Below are positions 1-12,950 of a stretch of 64,000 bases of DNA, one piece after another (the stretch's first letter is position 1; each line of letters begins with the position of its first letter). The stretch spans positions 24,593,501 through 24,657,500 of the forward strand of contig JAJNNQ010000003.1 of the NCBI GenBank assembly GCA_027886175.1. The letters are read 5' to 3'. The DNA comes from Phylloscopus collybita. Its lineage: Eukaryota > Chordata > Aves > Passeriformes > Phylloscopidae. The notes under the pieces were generated by a model, which saw only the letters and a program-made list of their open reading frames with translations, ran no database searches and was not told where the DNA came from. A program made the translations under genes and the position numbers.

Positions 1-3000
1 ATGTACTTCACAGCAGAGACAAGGAACTAAACAAGATTATTAGTCTTTATGAGAATGAACACCAATAAAATGGCATGCCAGAGCTTAATGCTATTTCTTG
101 AACAAGAAGTCACTATTCTTTATAAACCTAATATTTCACAAATGCCAAGATCATGGGAAGAAGAGTGGGAAGTACTGAGGAGCACAGGACCATTCCCTAG
201 CCACAGGTCCTGTGTGGGATGCACTCTGTGGGAACGGGGCAGGAGTGCTCACACTTTGCCCCAAGCTGGAGAAATGCCATTCACAGGAGATGTCTGTGAG
301 CAACAGATAGCACAGAGAAGAGGGGTTATTCTCAGGAACCAATATCCACTGGGTTGTCTAGTGCATATTTGTCATTAATCTGATGGTGATGTTTGGGGCT
401 GCCTCATTTTCCTGCTGCTCTGATTGGTAGGGTTGCAAGTTTACAAGAAGTAAACTTGTGCTACTCCCTTAGCACAAGTTTACTTCTAAAGCTTGCTAGG
501 TGCTGAATCCCAAACTCTCAGGAGTATTTATGCCAAAATTTTGGGCCAGGCAGTGAGGAATATTGTATTTCTCCCACAGTCAGGAGACATCAGAGCAGAG
601 AAATGGAAATGGATGGAAACCAATCAGCAGGGAATCCAAGTGATTTAGTGGATATCTGGCTCCGCCAGGCAGTACCACACTAAAGGTTAAACCTGGTTTT
701 AAGTGAGACACTACACATTTAAAGTGCCTCCCTCTACTTCAAGCTTATTACAGCAATCTACAAAGTCAGTGGATTGCCTTTTGATTACATCTAGGAGACT
801 GCAAACATCCCAGAGATGGGGTCTTTCCTCTTCTAAGTATTTGCACAGAGTGCAGCACCAGAAATATCTTTGTCAGGCACTCAGGACCGTAATGAAATAC
901 AAACAACAGTTACCAGGAGAGAGCTGCTCAGTGCCACTGTTACCTTAGGCAAGGAGAATGCTTTGCATTAACTTAAAAGTGACACTGAAAACAGCTGAAT
1001 TAACCCAGTATTAGGGGTGTGTATTCCATAGTGTGCTGTGCTTTGAGGAATTTGGGAGCTAAACACATTTCTTTGATACCTACTCATGAAATTTTGACGT
1101 CAGAGTACCAGAGAATTAAACATGAACTGATTCCTCAGAGGTTTAGAGATTATTTCTTTCTAAATAGGCTAAAAACCCCACAGTTAAAAATTATAGCTGA
1201 AATTTTGAAACTCAGCAAGAAAGCTCAAGTTATAGTAAATAACTGGAAGATCAGAGCTGATAACAGAATTGTCTTCCCTGGCTTCTGGCCATCCTCTCTT
1301 TCATGGTTTCCCTCTTAATGAATGGTGAGTGACTGGTGGCAGTCAGGTGGGTATAACATGTAGCACCTTAGCAAGTGTAATTTAGCATTAATTATCATGC
1401 ACTTTAGATAAAGTTAATGGCCAACACAGTTATCCATTAACTAAATGAAACTTGAATTCAGTCTAATTATCAAAGGAAGAGTTTAAAGAGTGTCTGAGAG
1501 TTTTTCTTGTTTATTTTTTCCCTCTAATTCAGATTAAAACCTAAATCAATAACCAGGTATAGCACAAGATTGTGTTTTAGTTTTGCTTTCTGGCTTTTTT
1601 TTTTCCCAATCTTTTACATGGAGCAAGGTTAAATGCACTGATTTTCCTTGAAGTTTAAATCTGACAAGGAAATAACGTGCTAGTTGTGTTTAGCAAAACG
1701 ATGCCATATTTGTGGAATACTAATTAAGAAGCCCCAACCCAAAACAATTGTCTCCCCTCTGTTTAAACAGAAGGCTGGTGGATATCGAACTCTGTCATCA
1801 GCTATTATTCAAATTGAAATAGGTCAGGTCCCTGAACACCTGGAAATTAGCCTGGAAATTCCCTCCATTAATGAAAGCCTGCCTGCCTGAATTTATACTG
1901 CCTTACCCATAACACTTGGACAATCATAGCTGTAGCATGTAAAATTAATCTCATTCTCCTACTTTCTGTGGAGGGGCATTTTGATTGGGCTCTGACCCCT
2001 GAGAAAAAGGTTAATTCTTGTTCATTCTCCTGCACAGTTTGCTCAGCAGACATCCAGCTCTTGCAGTCCAGCTCAGTGGAGCTGGCAGGGGACAGAATCC
2101 ACCATTGCCCCCAGCGTGTGTCTTCAAAGCAAGATGCTTACCCTGCTTTGATGAGGCACCAGGGTAAAGCAGCACTTTATTTTCTTATACTCTATCTATT
2201 AACATGGAGAATTTCATATTTCATTTACCTTAGAAAAAAAAAATCATTCTTTTTCACAATTTCCTTCAGGTACTTAAAACTATTAGTTGTTCTCTCTCCT
2301 TCTTCCCTTTCTGCACACAGGATCTGTCCTGGAGCACCTCACTGTGCTGCAGAGTGCCACTGCCCCAGGCATTTATGGGCAATTCCATCTAACCAGATAT
2401 TTACCTTCCTTGGAGTTTGTTCCAGGCTTCCCAAAAGGTTGAACTTTCCTGGGTGTGAGGAATTGGGCCACTCACTCTCAGTGGTGCTGTTTGTAACCAG
2501 CTCTGACCCTGTCACAGATACGTGCTCTAGAAACTGAGAATGAATTAAGTGATTGCTCTTCATAAAATAAAATGCTGCCAGCTTCAACAATAATGTAATT
2601 GTCACAGTGATTAAAACCAAACAAAACAGGCACAATGCAAGTAGCTGAAGTTCAGGGGTGGATTAAGTTAAGCTTGTGCATAACACCAACGTCCCTGGTC
2701 CTGGTTTTGATTGCATAGTCTTCAACCACATGGAAGAAAATGCTCATTTGCACTTACAGCCAATGTTCTCATCCCACTAGGGTAAAATAAAGTCATATGT
2801 TAAAAAAATATACAGGGACAGGGAAGGATTTTGTTGAAATAGTGGGCTAGCATCAGAAAAATCCACCTTGCCCTCAGCCTGTGCAGGGTGTGCTTTCCCA
2901 GCAGGGGAGTGAAGTGCTCAGCTCTGCCTGCAGCCTCCCTCAGCAGCCCTGGCCCCAGAGTGGCTCTGCCATGGGCCTCAAAGGGGACTTTGGCCAAGGT

Positions 3001-4981
3001 TTTCTGTCTGTGCTCCCTCACCAGTCGAGTGTCCCCTTTCCTCTGACCTTACCCCCTCTGTTCCCTGTTTCACACTGCAGATACTGCCTCTGTCCTTGGG
3101 CTGGCAGACTCCTTCTTCTTCCAACTGTGATCCAACACAGTCCTGAAATGGAATCTTTACCCTCAGGCCCTAATTCTATCATGTGCTGCCAAATCTGGTG
3201 TTGAAGATAACTGCTGCAGAAAATTATCAAAGTGCTCAGTCTTCAATGAAGACTCAGTTCTCCTCACAAGAAAGAAACTTGTCCTTTCCTTTCTAAATTT
3301 TTGCAATCCTTTATTTTACCTAAGTGAACTTAGATTAAAAATGAGTTTATATATAGATGTGGATATGAATATATACATATATATATAAATACAATGGCCC
3401 TAAGGGACCCATCAGACACGAGCTGAGAACAAACCTTGAATGATTTAAGATGTTTCTGCTGGTCAGGACCCAGCTGAAACAAAGTGTACTCACCTGGTAT
3501 GAAACAAGCTAGTCTTAAAGTCACCTTCAGTGACCACAGGTGCCCTTAAATGTTTCTAATGGGGCAGTCAAACTAGTGAGGAAGTTAAACTGACTTGCAT
3601 AATTACATCAACCACAGATGCAAATTACAGCCTGAAGCTCTGCACTCAAAGAGGCAGAAGCAAGGAGAGGCTGATGTAGGACTGCAGAGGAACAGTTTCA
3701 AACTCAGACCAGCACAGAGCTCAACCTTCTGGCCAGAGCCCCTGATTTTGAACACAAAGCTTGGCTATGGCACATGAAAGCTTGGGCTCTGATCTTGCAG
3801 GCTCCAGGGCTCCCACCCGAGGTCCCTGCACTCGTGGGGATGGGCTGGATTGCTCCATGTGCCCAGAGTGCTCACGCTGCCCCTGGCTGCACAGTGCTGC
3901 TCTCTGCCACATAACCTACTGCTGCAAGGGGAGCTGAGCCCAGGCAGTGCTATTTCTAGACAGGCTGTGCCAGAATAGCAAAAAAATCCAAGAGTTTAAG
4001 AAATGTAGAGCATTTTGCTTAGGAACTGTCACTCACTTGAGGCTCACCCTGCCCTGTTCAGCTGCTGTTCCCATCTGTACCCTCTGTTTGGTTTTCTATT
4101 CCTATTCTGGAACTGAATTGGTAAGCAGAAAATTTTAGTTACTGAATAAACTACTGCCAAAAATCTCGGAAGAATACACTGAAAAGGAGTGAGGTTGCTG
4201 TGTGATAGGCAAAGAGCAACTCCCAGTCCAGAGAAACTCAGGCAGAGACAGACCCTGAGCATCACAATCACAGCCTTTTGGGCCACGTGCTTGTCCCACA
4301 GAAGGTGGGTGCTGCTCCCGCCCAGAAATTAAATTGTGCCCTTTTTAAGAACAACCTCTGAGTGACTGATGGGATCAGCTCTGGTACAGCACCTACTCCT
4401 ACTGTACCTGGCACTGAGACCCCAGCAGCAGGTGCCAACTGAGGGGGCTGACACTGTCAATATGACCCGAGTTCTAAAGAACACACTCTGTGGAGAAACT
4501 GTCCTGCAAGGGCAGGGTTTCTTATGGCTGAGACTCCTGCTTCAGACTGTGTTTTCACTTACTTCAATGTGATGCCTGAAATTGGCTTATTAGGAGCATT
4601 CAGCTTATCAGTTAAATGGATTTTGGAGTAGCTCTTCGTCATCTCCCTTCAATATTGTCAGGTTTTGAGGGAAGATGTTTATAAGCCATTATACAGAGAT
4701 GTCTTTTATGGGCGATAAAGAGCTCTTTCTCCAAGATCTCTACACTCACACTCCAACATATAATCAGCTTTTACAGCTATATTAAAGTCTTCAGAATAGG
4801 TGGTTGGTTTCTACAGTGGGAACCCCTGGTATATCCCTTAATTACACCATTGCTCAATACAAGAGTTAGGAATACGTTTAATAGAATACGTACGACATTT
4901 TATCATGAAAACTGCAATTACCTTCAACAGAACAACAGTTTCCAGCCAGAAAAGCTGACCTGACTGTTCTTCTCCTGGCAG
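1..4981. other. Non-coding unique sequence, left part
   Basis: No gene is recognised. The longest open frame in the window (1,968-2,537, +, 189 codons) lies here, but its translation is low in charged, domain-like segments, contains a lysine/phenylalanine run from an A/T-rich tract, and matches no family I know, so I treat it as chance. The stretch holds one notable inverted repeat near 450, short T runs near 1,600, and a loose AT/TA-rich patch around 3,340-3,392. The rest is unremarkable, moderately AT-rich single-copy-looking DNA. Confidence 0.6.
435..496. repeat. Inverted repeat, precursor-RNA-like hairpin
   Basis: A perfect 17-bp inverted repeat pairs 446-462 (AGAAGTAAACTTGTGCT) with 471-487 (AGCACAAGTTTACTTCT) around an 8-base loop at 463-470. 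The stem can extend past an internal loop and a bulge by pairing GCAAG at 435-439 with CTTGC at 492-496. A third CAAGTTTAC copy at 436-444 can pair alternatively with 450-458. The fold is certain from sequence; a role as microRNA precursor, MITE relic or mutational by-product is inference. Confidence 0.85.
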
Positions 4982-5013
4982 ATGCTGAAACCAGCACATG
5001 CTGAAACCAGCAC
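4982..5013. repeat. Tandem duplication, 2 x 16 bp
   Basis: The 16-mer ATGCTGAAACCAGCAC occurs twice in perfect head-to-tail order (4,982-4,997 and 4,998-5,013). This is probably a recent local duplication by replication slippage. No function is implied. Confidence 0.9.
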
Positions 5014-8000
5014 TCACACGCTGCAATATAGAAGAGAATCTCTCCTCTGACAGGACAAATTATAAAAAACTAATGCTTATACTGTAAATAGCTTTAAATG
5101 CCATAGGGCCTGTGTGTAAATTAGGGTACCATTAGGCTATGCTCATTTACACCAGGCCTCTAAGTAGCCTACAACCCTGTATAACTCCAGGATTAATTGC
5201 TGGTGCTTTGTTAGTGAATGGCCTTTTGTTAGTTCTCTCAGCAGGCGTTCTGCCTCTCTGGGTGGATCGCCTCACATGAACCTGATACACCAAGAGTTAT
5301 GGCATGTCCTGTGCTCTCCCTGCACGGGAAAACAGAAGTTTTAATTGTCTCTTCTTATTAGATCTCCAAATATGCTTCCTTTGTGCTCGTGGAGAGCAGA
5401 GGAAGAGTGACAGCGGTTTAGTAACAGCAAGCCTTTTCCTAATCTTTGCAATCAGATCTTTGGGACTTTGCTTCCATCACACAGAGCAATCACTTCACAC
5501 AAGTGAGAAATCAGCAGAGTTTCAGTTCCTGATAAGGTTCAGTACAGGAACCAGCTAAGGCTGGGCACGCTACATCCATCTTTCTGCATGGTGCTTTGTT
5601 TTGACAACCGCTGTGTTTGTGTCCTTTCAAATAATATTTGTCTAACGCTAACATAATCAATCTAATCTGAGAGTCAAATTTAACATGCCTCAACCTCTAC
5701 CTAGGCTCCATATGTTGTGTGCATTCTGGTCTGTATTAACACAGCTGAGTGCTGTGAGGCACGTTAATGACTCTCATCTGTAATTTGCTGCTTGTTTTAA
5801 AAGAACTTCGTCGTAGAAGTTCTGCAGCCAATTCACTGTACGCGTCAAGTCAGCAGAACAACTCATTTCCTACTCTAATAAGACTCTAGTCTCTGGTTGG
5901 GATGGTTGGTTGCCAGAAGAAATGGTTTTCTTAAGAATGGAAGCACACAATTGCCTTTCTTAGCTGCTCTATTATTCATTGTCAATCTAATGACCTCGCC
6001 GTTTGTTTTTTCAGCATTGATTCAGAGTTTTCTTTTGCATTGAAAAGGTCACATTGCCTTCTCCTCTTCCTCTCCCTCAGACAATTTTCTTCGTATTTTG
6101 TAACTACTCATTTTCAGAGCAACTTCACTCACATTTCCTCATTTCTCCACCAAATCTGTGTATTGGCCAGCTCCTCAACCACCATACACAGACCCAATTC
6201 CAGTGACTCTGGCAAACCCACTCCAAATTGTCTCAAAGTTCCCAAAACGATCAGGTAACTTCTAGAAGTCGTGTCCACTCGAGGCCCTGCATCTTGGATC
6301 ACAGACAAATGAATGACCCAAAGCTGCTGTGTGCACATTAATGGCAGTCTGGAAGGTTTGCATGCTAACCAACATGGTTTGATCAGGGAAGACGTGCACC
6401 TTCCAACAGCCCAAATTATGTCTTTTTAACTTGTAGAAGCTCTTATTTACTCCAAGTATTTTCCTTTTCTCCACAGCTATATTACTTAATCTAATAAAAA
6501 GGTTCAGGTCTCCCTGCCAAGCTTTCTCATAATTAGTAACTGTGAGCAAGCTAGCTGCTGTTATCCTTGGCCATTCTGGTGACACTTGGGACATAAAGCC
6601 ATAAATTAGGTCACTTGTCCTCAGCAGACTCTCCATTTCCTTTCGGTATTTTTACTGCACTTTTACAAAACCGCTCAGTACAGAGAAAGAAGAAAAATAA
6701 TCTCATACAGAGAACTCTAAAAATTCAGTTTAAAAAGGCAGGGAGTGGGGAAAGGAGTATTTGAGAATTTTATGCATCTGTGATTTCTGGGCACCAATCA
6801 GTGAGAGGATTCCCTGATCTGTGTTTATTTTTCCAGGACATCAATTTAATTTCTCTGTTTGAGTCCACTGCATTTTCACCTATTGTTCTTGCTCTTCCTT
6901 TGGGATTAATCGAAGTGGTGGTTTTTTCCAGCTTAGAAACATTTAATATTTTTCAAGTATCTATCTCTAAATGAAAGCAGAAATTAAAGCAGTCAGTTTG
7001 CTACAGAAGACAATTTGTTTTCTTTTATAGCTTTCCTGGCTGCTCAAGGGTAATACAATCAGGATAGAAGTGCTTGTAGTCTTGATAACCACTGATAATT
7101 TTTCTGTTAATTTTCTGACTGTCTTCTGTTACTGCATTTATCTGACAAAAAACCCCAACCATGAAGTTTTCCATTCAGTCCTGGCACAAACAGCACAATT
7201 CCCTTGGACACTAGTGCACACTGCACCTATCAGGGTCATGATATGACCTGAGACTACATTTTCTCCTTCAATGCCCTTAAACAGCTCTGAGAACATGGCA
7301 AGGCACAGGATCTTGTTATTAACTCATTCGTACTGTGCCTTCATTTCTGTCATGCTGAAGCCACATTGGGACAATAAAGAATTATTTTGTCTACCTAACT
7401 CAAAGCATTAGCTCTTTTTAGAGCTTTTAACTTAAGTAGGATGCCTCTTGCTAAATACATCTTCCTTGGACTTGCTCGAAATGAAGCCAAGTTTGTTGAA
7501 ACAGATCAACTAAATATTACAAATATGCACTCACCTCTACTCCTCACACACAGAGCAGGCAGCAGCACTTGCTACTGACACATAAAGGAAAAGGATGCTT
7601 CATGAGTAAAGTTTTTCCTGAGCCATATGAACAGAACAGGCAGTGTTCTGCCTGCCCTAAGCGTGCTGAACTCACTCACAGACTTCCCATCAGTGTCTGT
7701 AACACCTTTAAGGGAATCACATCTCAAAAATATAAAGTTTGCTTCAGTAAAAGTGACAGAAACCTTTATTTAGCCTCTATTGAAAAGACTAGAGAATATT
7801 CCTGAGACCAAGAAATTATACATGGACAGGGTCAAAGTTCTTTAAGACAATGCAGATTGCAGAACTTTATTTTTACTGACACATTCTTTTCTGACACCAG
7901 TCTTGATCCTGATACAATGTATCACTTCAAAAAATCATCCAGAAGTATAGAGAAATGAAATAAAAAAATTCAGTGTTCATAAGGAGTTTGACTCCAGTGC

Positions 8001-11000
8001 TTCAGTGTATCTCACAAGTACTGAATACACAAGAGACTTTGGCTTACTATCATTAAAAATGAATTAGAATAAACTGTGAATCCCAAAGCTCCAGTTAATA
8101 GAAGCATAAAGAGAAAATTGGCAGGTAGCAGTGAGGCAGTGGGCTGAATGGCTGCCATCGACAAGGCCTATAAAGAGATTTTTTCAGAGACATGCACATT
8201 TTATTACATACAAACATAATGCATTTTATTCCACTTTGGGCTAGTAAGAGCTCCTCATTGTTATGAAATATGGAGAGCAGCCACTTCACAAGTTTGTCTC
8301 AAGAGCAGATTCAAGCACTGCAGTTTTATTCACCTTCCCATGTGCTTCTCATGCCTGTTGCCTCTGCTGCAGAACAACACAGAACTGATGTGTGACTCTG
8401 ACTTCCCCTTGGACACATGCACTCCCAAACTACACTTATAAGCACTTTTAAAAGTAAATCTGACAGGTCCCATTTAAGTAGAATCTGTGCAGGTCATGCA
8501 GTGCAGCTCCTGGGCAGTGCTCACTCTCCACCTTGGCTTTGGCAAAAGCAGGAGCCAGCACTGCAGGAGAGGCCCGAAAGGGCCATTAGGGAGTGCTCTG
8601 AACAGCCTCCAGAAGAGCAGGACAACTGCAGAACACTTGATTGGGCTTTTCAAAACCACTTACATTTGTCAGACTTCTTCCCAGTGCAGTCCACAGCAGT
8701 TCTAGCACTATGCCCAGTAACAGCACAATTAGACCAGAGCTAAAGTGCTTTCCAATGCCTGAGAGGTCCACACACAAATGGAAATGCAGATGCAAAGTGA
8801 AAACTGCTCATGCAGACACCATCAATGACAATTACAGATGATGAGACCTCAGATTTGAGCACCCTGCTCACTGAAGCACCACAGAGATGGATTCAAAATG
8901 GTGTTCTGCTCTCTGTGAAAGTCCAAAAAAAACAGCCTGCAGTTGGAGTGGATCTACAGGATTACCTCCCTAAACTAGCATGAGATCCAACTACACTTCA
9001 TGCCATGCCCTTCACTGGAATTCTTCCTGCCAGCCTAAGTGGAGTAGTACAAAAGTCAGATGCTTGTAGAAAATGAATACAGCTCCTGGTCAATCCTGCT
9101 CACTATGTAAGATGTCTGATTTCCACCTCCACAGGGCATCTAAGAACTTGGTCTGATGATAACTCACTGGAAGATATTTTCTCAAAAAATAGTTAAGGGT
9201 GGAAGTTGCCTCAGGAGAAAAACTTGAAGGAGGGACAGGAGACAAATACAGAAGGCAGATGAAATAGCAGGTGAGAAAGAAGAAACAAAGACATACTATT
9301 AAAAAAGAAATTAAAAGGGGGAAAGCAAGATTGGCATACAGCAGATTGAAACAGGTCTCTTCAATAACCTTTTTGTTGGTTCCAGTTTGGAAACAAATAT
9401 GTTGATTTAGTGAGCTTTGGAGGAGTTTCTGTTTGTTCATTTCTACCTTTCAGAAATCAACAGTTTTCAACCTTACAGTCTGAGCTAAATTCAAAGGCTT
9501 CAGAACACAGGCAATAAAAAATGACATAGAGCAAAGAAAGGAATATTGTGTTGTAAGGCTAAATACACTGTGCAGACAGATATAATTACTCAGGTTTCCA
9601 TATACCACCAATCTCAGAGCAGCAATATTAAAAGAAAGACAAAATGAGTGAATGTCACTGAAAAATCCCTGTAGTTACACTTCTGTGCCAAACAAAGCCA
9701 GAAACCAAAGGGTCAGATGCTTTTGTTTGGAAGTGATGTTGTAAGCAGGGTTGAAGGCTGGCCACACCTGCCTCCTCCTTTGCTGTATGAGTTAAATCCA
9801 CACTGTAAATGAGCTCCCAGCAAAACCACAATCCAGGCAAGAGCCCTGGAGGTTTCCATTACAAAATGGACTATTAGGATTAATGTTTTCGGAGATCATT
9901 TTGTTTAAATGCAATTTTGCTTCAGCATGAGCTCACGTTGTTCCAGTGGTGGGAATGATTACTGTTCTGAATGCCCTTGGAATCAAGATCTCCATATATT
10001 AAACCCAGTTGTGGATCAGACTCTAGGGAACTTTCTTCCCTTCTTAGCAAGTCACAGCATGGCTGGGTACAGAGACTCTGCTTCATCTGGATGCTTAATA
10101 GAGAATCTACTCAAATTCAGGTACACAAGAAAAAAAGCTATGAGCAGCTCTACCCTGAGTCTCCAGGGAAATCACTTTTCATTTTGGGTATGTTGATGGA
10201 TCATAGGGCAACAGCCATGGCACACACAATGAACTATTAGTGAGTTTGTCCCATAAGTTATCTGCACTTGAGATAGGGAGAAAAAAGTTTCATTTGCCTT
10301 AAAGGCAGAAATGTTCCACCAGAGGGGAATGATTGACTGACCTCAGAGCACTAAGGCTGATCATTTGGCACTAGTGTAAATGAAAAATTCAGCACTACCA
10401 ATGATTTTTGACTGCCCTAGAAAAACCAAATATTAATATGGGTTTAATGCAGCACAATTGAAAATCCAGAATGCAATAAAACTTTCATATCATGCTAGCA
10501 CAGGGATTTCTGTGTGCTATTCATTCAAAGAGGGGGATATTCTCCCTCTCTGTTTCAAGCCGTTCTTTCTGGAACTGAAACAATATGGAATTACACTGAG
10601 TGCCTGTCACCACCCTTCCAATATATGGGCTCACACAGGAGTTCTCAGTCTTACAGAAATGATAAAACTTCTGTCTGCGTCTTCCCACAAGCTCTGAACA
10701 CAGAGTCCTTGCATTATTTCCCTAAGAAATATTTGGACACATGCTATATAAGAGCTTGTGAGGTACTTTGGCACTAGGAAACTCTGCTCCAGAGGAAAAG
10801 CTGAGACAGGAAAGGGGATTTTCTCCTGAGACAGGTTATGGTGACCTTTAGAGGCTCAGAGCTGATAAACAGCCGAAGTCTGTGACATAGAAACCCTCAA
10901 AAGTCAGAGGCCAAATACAAGATTTCATATTTTTCCTAACCTGGAATTGAGATGCCACATGTAGAAAAAAAATAATAGTCTATCTTGGAATAGTGTAAAA

Positions 11001-12916
11001 TATGAACTAGCCACAGGAGATTCACATTTTCTAATTAAATGCCGATTAAAATCAATTAAGAAGCTATAGCAGTCCTGCACTAATGAGGGAAATCGTATTA
11101 TTACCTCTGCATTAAGTACAGTATCATCCACTAATTCCATTTAATCACAGTGAAATTTTTTTGTAATACAAGGACCTCGACTAATATTGCAGCAGATTTG
11201 AACAAAAAATTATGCAGTTGTAGTGTTTCCCAGCCAAAGTAACACATTTTCTTGTTCACTACATGCTATGGTGACTCTAAATGCAATCTTGTGACAACCA
11301 TAAGAGGCATCATCTCCATTGTTTTTAATTCCTTCATGTTTGAATAGGGTTTTTTAACTTAAAGGATTGCTAGTAGTAAACGTTATTTGTCTTATTAAAA
11401 TGCAGGTAGAATCATAAAGTGTTGTCATACGAGATTTATAAAATCTTGCTGCTGTGTCTGAAGGCTCCAGTACTGAACAAGAAAGAGCACAAAGGTGGAG
11501 GCAACATGTAATCTAGAACAAAACCAGAAATAGGCATATTCATCAAAGTGTTAGGGGAGGAGACAAAAGGACCCAAACATCTTCAGGGTCATATGATGTC
11601 CTATCTTTCCAAACAGAATAATTGTGAATGGGCAAGGAGAGAAAGCTGGATCTTTCCATTTGCTTTACAGGAAAGAGCAAGTAATCTTGTGGTCTGGGCA
11701 GCACAGACCCAATTTCAAACAAGAGTAGAAAAGACATCCCAGCAGGAGTTCTCCAGGACACATTAAACCTTGGCTAGGTTCAAATAGCTAAGTAGCCTCC
11801 TCAGGAGGAAGTAAAAGGCTGCTGAAGTTAAAGAGTTTCTCTCTTATTCAGTATTAGCTTTGATAACATGCTCTGTAGTTTCTTTTCCTTGTAATTTAGT
11901 GTCATTATCCCAGAGTATCTTCTGGGATATAAACAATGATATATCTGGGATATATTCAAGCAATAAAGCTGATTGTCAGTAACCTACAGATAGCACAGCA
12001 TCACTGCTCCTTCAGGGAAATGCAAATATGTTACTCAAGGGGCCCTGCCCAATTCCTGGAGTGTGCCATCCCACTGGATAGGAGAGTTGGGAAGGTTTTG
12101 AATGTCTGGAGAAGCCTAGGCTGGAGCTGCAAAATTTGCTGTAGGAGTTTAAGAGACCTTGCCCATTTGTAAGGAATCAGAATAGCTTGGCTTGGAAGGG
12201 GAAGAGGGGCTTTGCCAATGGGAAGAGTGAAGTGAGGACCTGAAACTGAGAGCTCAGGCTTCCAGTGGCCTTTGCTGGTTGGATTCTGGTCTCTGTTTTG
12301 TATCTGCAGAACTGAATTGCAGCTTCCCACTCTCACTAGCCACTAAACATAAATGTGTCTTAAAATGCTGTATAGTGATTGTAACGTTAGGCTGAAGGGT
12401 GCTGACAAATTATTAGTGGGTTACCAATAAGGATGATTTTTAATGTGATTCCTCTACTTCCTCAAGCTTCTTTATGCAGCCCCTCTGGGAAACATCTTTA
12501 CTCTGTCATTACACAGAGAACTGGAACAGAAGAAAATCTACACCTGCGTTTGCAAACATTATTGCAACTAGAGGGGGAAAGGGAACAAATGTCTTGGAGA
12601 CTGGCACTATTCCCCATGCTGACACTTGACAGAGAACAGGCAGGATCACTGTGCTGCCACAGCGTGTTCAGGGACTTTGGGACCTGCCATGCCCCCCCAG
12701 GCCAGCTGGTCCTGCAGCCCATCTCTCAAGGGTGCCCAGCAGGAGCCATTCATGCAGAGACACACAAAACCACACAGGGAGGTTGGAGAAACTAAGTGCT
12801 TACACTGATCATTATTTCAGAACACAAAGTTATCAGCGCAAAGTTCCTGGTAGTTGAAGAAATACTACACTTTATCCCAAATTTAAATGGAGCATAGTGA
12901 AACAGAGAGCAAGAGA
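5014..12916. other. Non-coding sequence, no gene recognised
   Basis: No exon, RNA gene or intact transposon is recognised. Open frames here are short and overlap on both strands, as expected by chance. Two stretches (about 5,095-5,290 and 5,755-5,885) have balanced, complex composition with many ATTA cores and look like the kind of sequence that is often conserved, but I cannot test that. A small inverted repeat pairs AGAACTTC at 5,802-5,809 with GAAGTTCT at 5,816-5,823. The remainder is ordinary AT-rich DNA. Confidence 0.55.
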
Positions 12917-12950
12917 TCCCTGAGTCACCATCCCTGTGGTGACTCAGGGA
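12917..12950. repeat. Perfect 14-bp hairpin
   Basis: TCCCTGAGTCACCA at 12,917-12,930 is exactly complementary to TGGTGACTCAGGGA at 12,937-12,950, with the 6-base loop TCCCTG. Each arm contains a TGAGTCA/TGACTCA heptamer, which is the AP-1 consensus, so two AP-1-like sites face each other. Whether either is used is unknown. Confidence 0.9.

Noticed and set aside
1968..2537. Longest open frame, 189 codons on +
   Set aside because: It has no domain or family resemblance and includes translated A/T-rich low complexity. It overlaps a minus-strand open frame at 2,339-2,635, and one such frame is expected by chance in 64 kb.
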